From positions 1 to 6,233 of the forward strand of contig JACRLS010000044.1 of the NCBI GenBank assembly GCA_016235225.1: 6,233 nt of DNA. The letters are read 5' to 3'. Positions 5,585-6,233 of this stretch are shown here, piece by piece. Within the stretch, counting starts at the first letter, position 1. The number at the start of each line of letters is the position of its first letter. The notes below the pieces were generated by a model that saw only the letters and a list, made by a program, of their open reading frames with translations, had not been told where the DNA came from and made no database searches. This DNA is from Nitrospirota bacterium. GTDB lineage: Bacteria > Nitrospirota > Nitrospiria > Nitrospirales > Nitrospiraceae. Both the position numbers and the translations under genes were made by a program.

Positions 5585-6233
5585 GAGCCCGACACGGCAA
5601 CTCGATCACGACACATCGACTCATCCTCTCTATCACGGTGATCAGCTCGACGACGCCCTCAAAGAGGCAAAGGCCAAGCTGAGCCAGATGCCGTCGCTCT
5701 CCGGAAACACTAGATCGCTGCTGCTGGTGGGGCTCGTCGTCGTGCTCGCCTGGCAAAGTGCCTTTATCGTGGCGCCGGACGAGGAAGGCGTGGTGAAGCG
5801 GTTCGGTGACCCCGTCCGCACGGCCGAGCCTGGCCCCCACTTCAAGATTCCCTTTCTCGAGACGGTCGACCGGCCGAAAGTGGAAAAACTGCACCGCCTG
5901 GAGATCGGCTTCCGCACCAATCGCGAGGGGCGCCAGCAGATGGTCCCTCAGGAAGCCTTGATGCTCACCGGCGATGAAAATATTCTCGCCGTCGAATTTA
6001 TCGTGCAATACAAGATCAGCAGCGCAAAGGACTTTCTTTTCCAGGTCGCAGAAATCGACGACACGATTCAGAAAGCCGCCGAAGCCGCCATGCGTGAAGT
6101 GGTCGGCAAGAGCAAAATCGATGAAGCCCTCACGACGGGCAAGGCGCAGATCCAGCAGGATACCCAGACCCTCCTCCAGAAGGTGCTGGATTCCTACCAG
6201 GCCGGGGTCCAGGTCGCCGCCATTCAGTTGCAG
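5583..6233 (+). CDS. hflK: HflK, SPFH/band-7 regulator of FtsH protease (3'-truncated; start uncertain)
   Basis: The frame is open to the window end. From ATG 5688 it reads MPSLSGNTRSLLLVGLVV..., with one membrane helix (about residues 10-28), then the HflK signature 'FIVAPDEEGVVKRFGDPVRTAEPGPHFKIPF', 'EALMLTGDENILAVEFIVQYKI' and a charged helical 'AAMREVVGKSKIDEALTTGKAQIQQDTQ' segment of the SPFH/band-7 domain. HflK with HflC forms a large inner-membrane assembly, mostly periplasmic, around FtsH and modulates its proteolysis; hflC normally follows and would lie past the window. The start is unclear: the 35 codons before ATG 5688 are open and encode 'GDQLDDALKEAKAKLSQ', an amphipathic stretch like the cytoplasmic N-terminus of other HflK proteins, and the only ordinary start codon there is TTG 5583. 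Neither TTG 5583 nor ATG 5688 has a convincing ribosome binding site. Identity is firm; the first residue is not. Confidence 0.88.
   Translation, partial: MSPTRQLDHDTSTHPLYHGDQLDDALKEAKAKLSQMPSLSGNTRSLLLVGLVVVLAWQSAFIVAPDEEGVVKRFGDPVRTAEPGPHFKIPFLETVDRPKVEKLHRLEIGFRTNREGRQQMVPQEALMLTGDENILAVEFIVQYKISSAKDFLFQVAEIDDTIQKAAEAAMREVVGKSKIDEALTTGKAQIQQDTQTLLQKVLDSYQAGVQVAAIQLQ

Noticed and set aside
5493..6008. 171-residue minus-strand frame opposite hflK
   Set aside because: HflK on the plus strand is unmistakable; this is a shadow.

Overview
The window looks like chromosomal DNA from a GC-rich Gram-negative bacterium. I think of Nitrospirota (Nitrospira-like) because of how the HflK and ArsS proteins read and because a TTGAGG/CCTCAA-type hexamer repeat lies between genes; this is recollection and inference, not a search result. 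Both edges cut genes: the 5' end lies inside an ArsS-type radical SAM gene and the 3' end inside hflK.

Layout. (1) Positions 1-834 (+) are the C-terminal part of arsS, an arsenosugar-pathway radical SAM enzyme. (2) Positions 843-925 are a hexamer-repeat inverted repeat that fills the arsS-PiT gap. (3) Positions 930-1934 (+) are a PiT-family phosphate/arsenate permease that loses its family sequence near residue 305 and ends in an unrelated tail of about 29 residues, so it is probably broken. (4) Positions 1973-3013 (+) encode an exported beta-barrel-like outer-membrane protein of the Phenol_MetA_deg/'transporter' type. (5) Positions 3059-4117 and 4154-4693 (-) form a two-gene operon, a stand-alone cyclic-nucleotide-binding-domain protein followed by an AI-2E/PerM-family permease, converging on the outer-membrane gene. 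(6) Positions 4694-4875 are a divergent control region with a good sigma70-type promoter for the minus operon (TTGACA, 17 bp, TAGACT). (7) Positions 4876-5478 (+) encode a small two-module VOC-fold protein with an apparent His/His/Glu metal site. (8) From about 5583 to the end (+) runs hflK, a membrane-anchored SPFH/band-7 protein.

Functional picture. The left third is an arsenic/phosphate-flavoured neighbourhood: ArsS acts on methylated arsenic, PiT carriers take up phosphate and adventitiously arsenate, and an outer-membrane channel follows. The minus operon pairs a possible cyclic-nucleotide sensor with an inner-membrane permease. hflK would normally be followed by hflC, regulating FtsH proteolysis. 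Most of the window is ordinary recognisable genes. I see no CRISPR, tRNA, rRNA or intact mobile element, and no clearly new multi-gene system. The points most worth a second look are the truncated PiT gene, the repeat hairpin abutting its start codon, and the cyclic-nucleotide-domain/permease operon.
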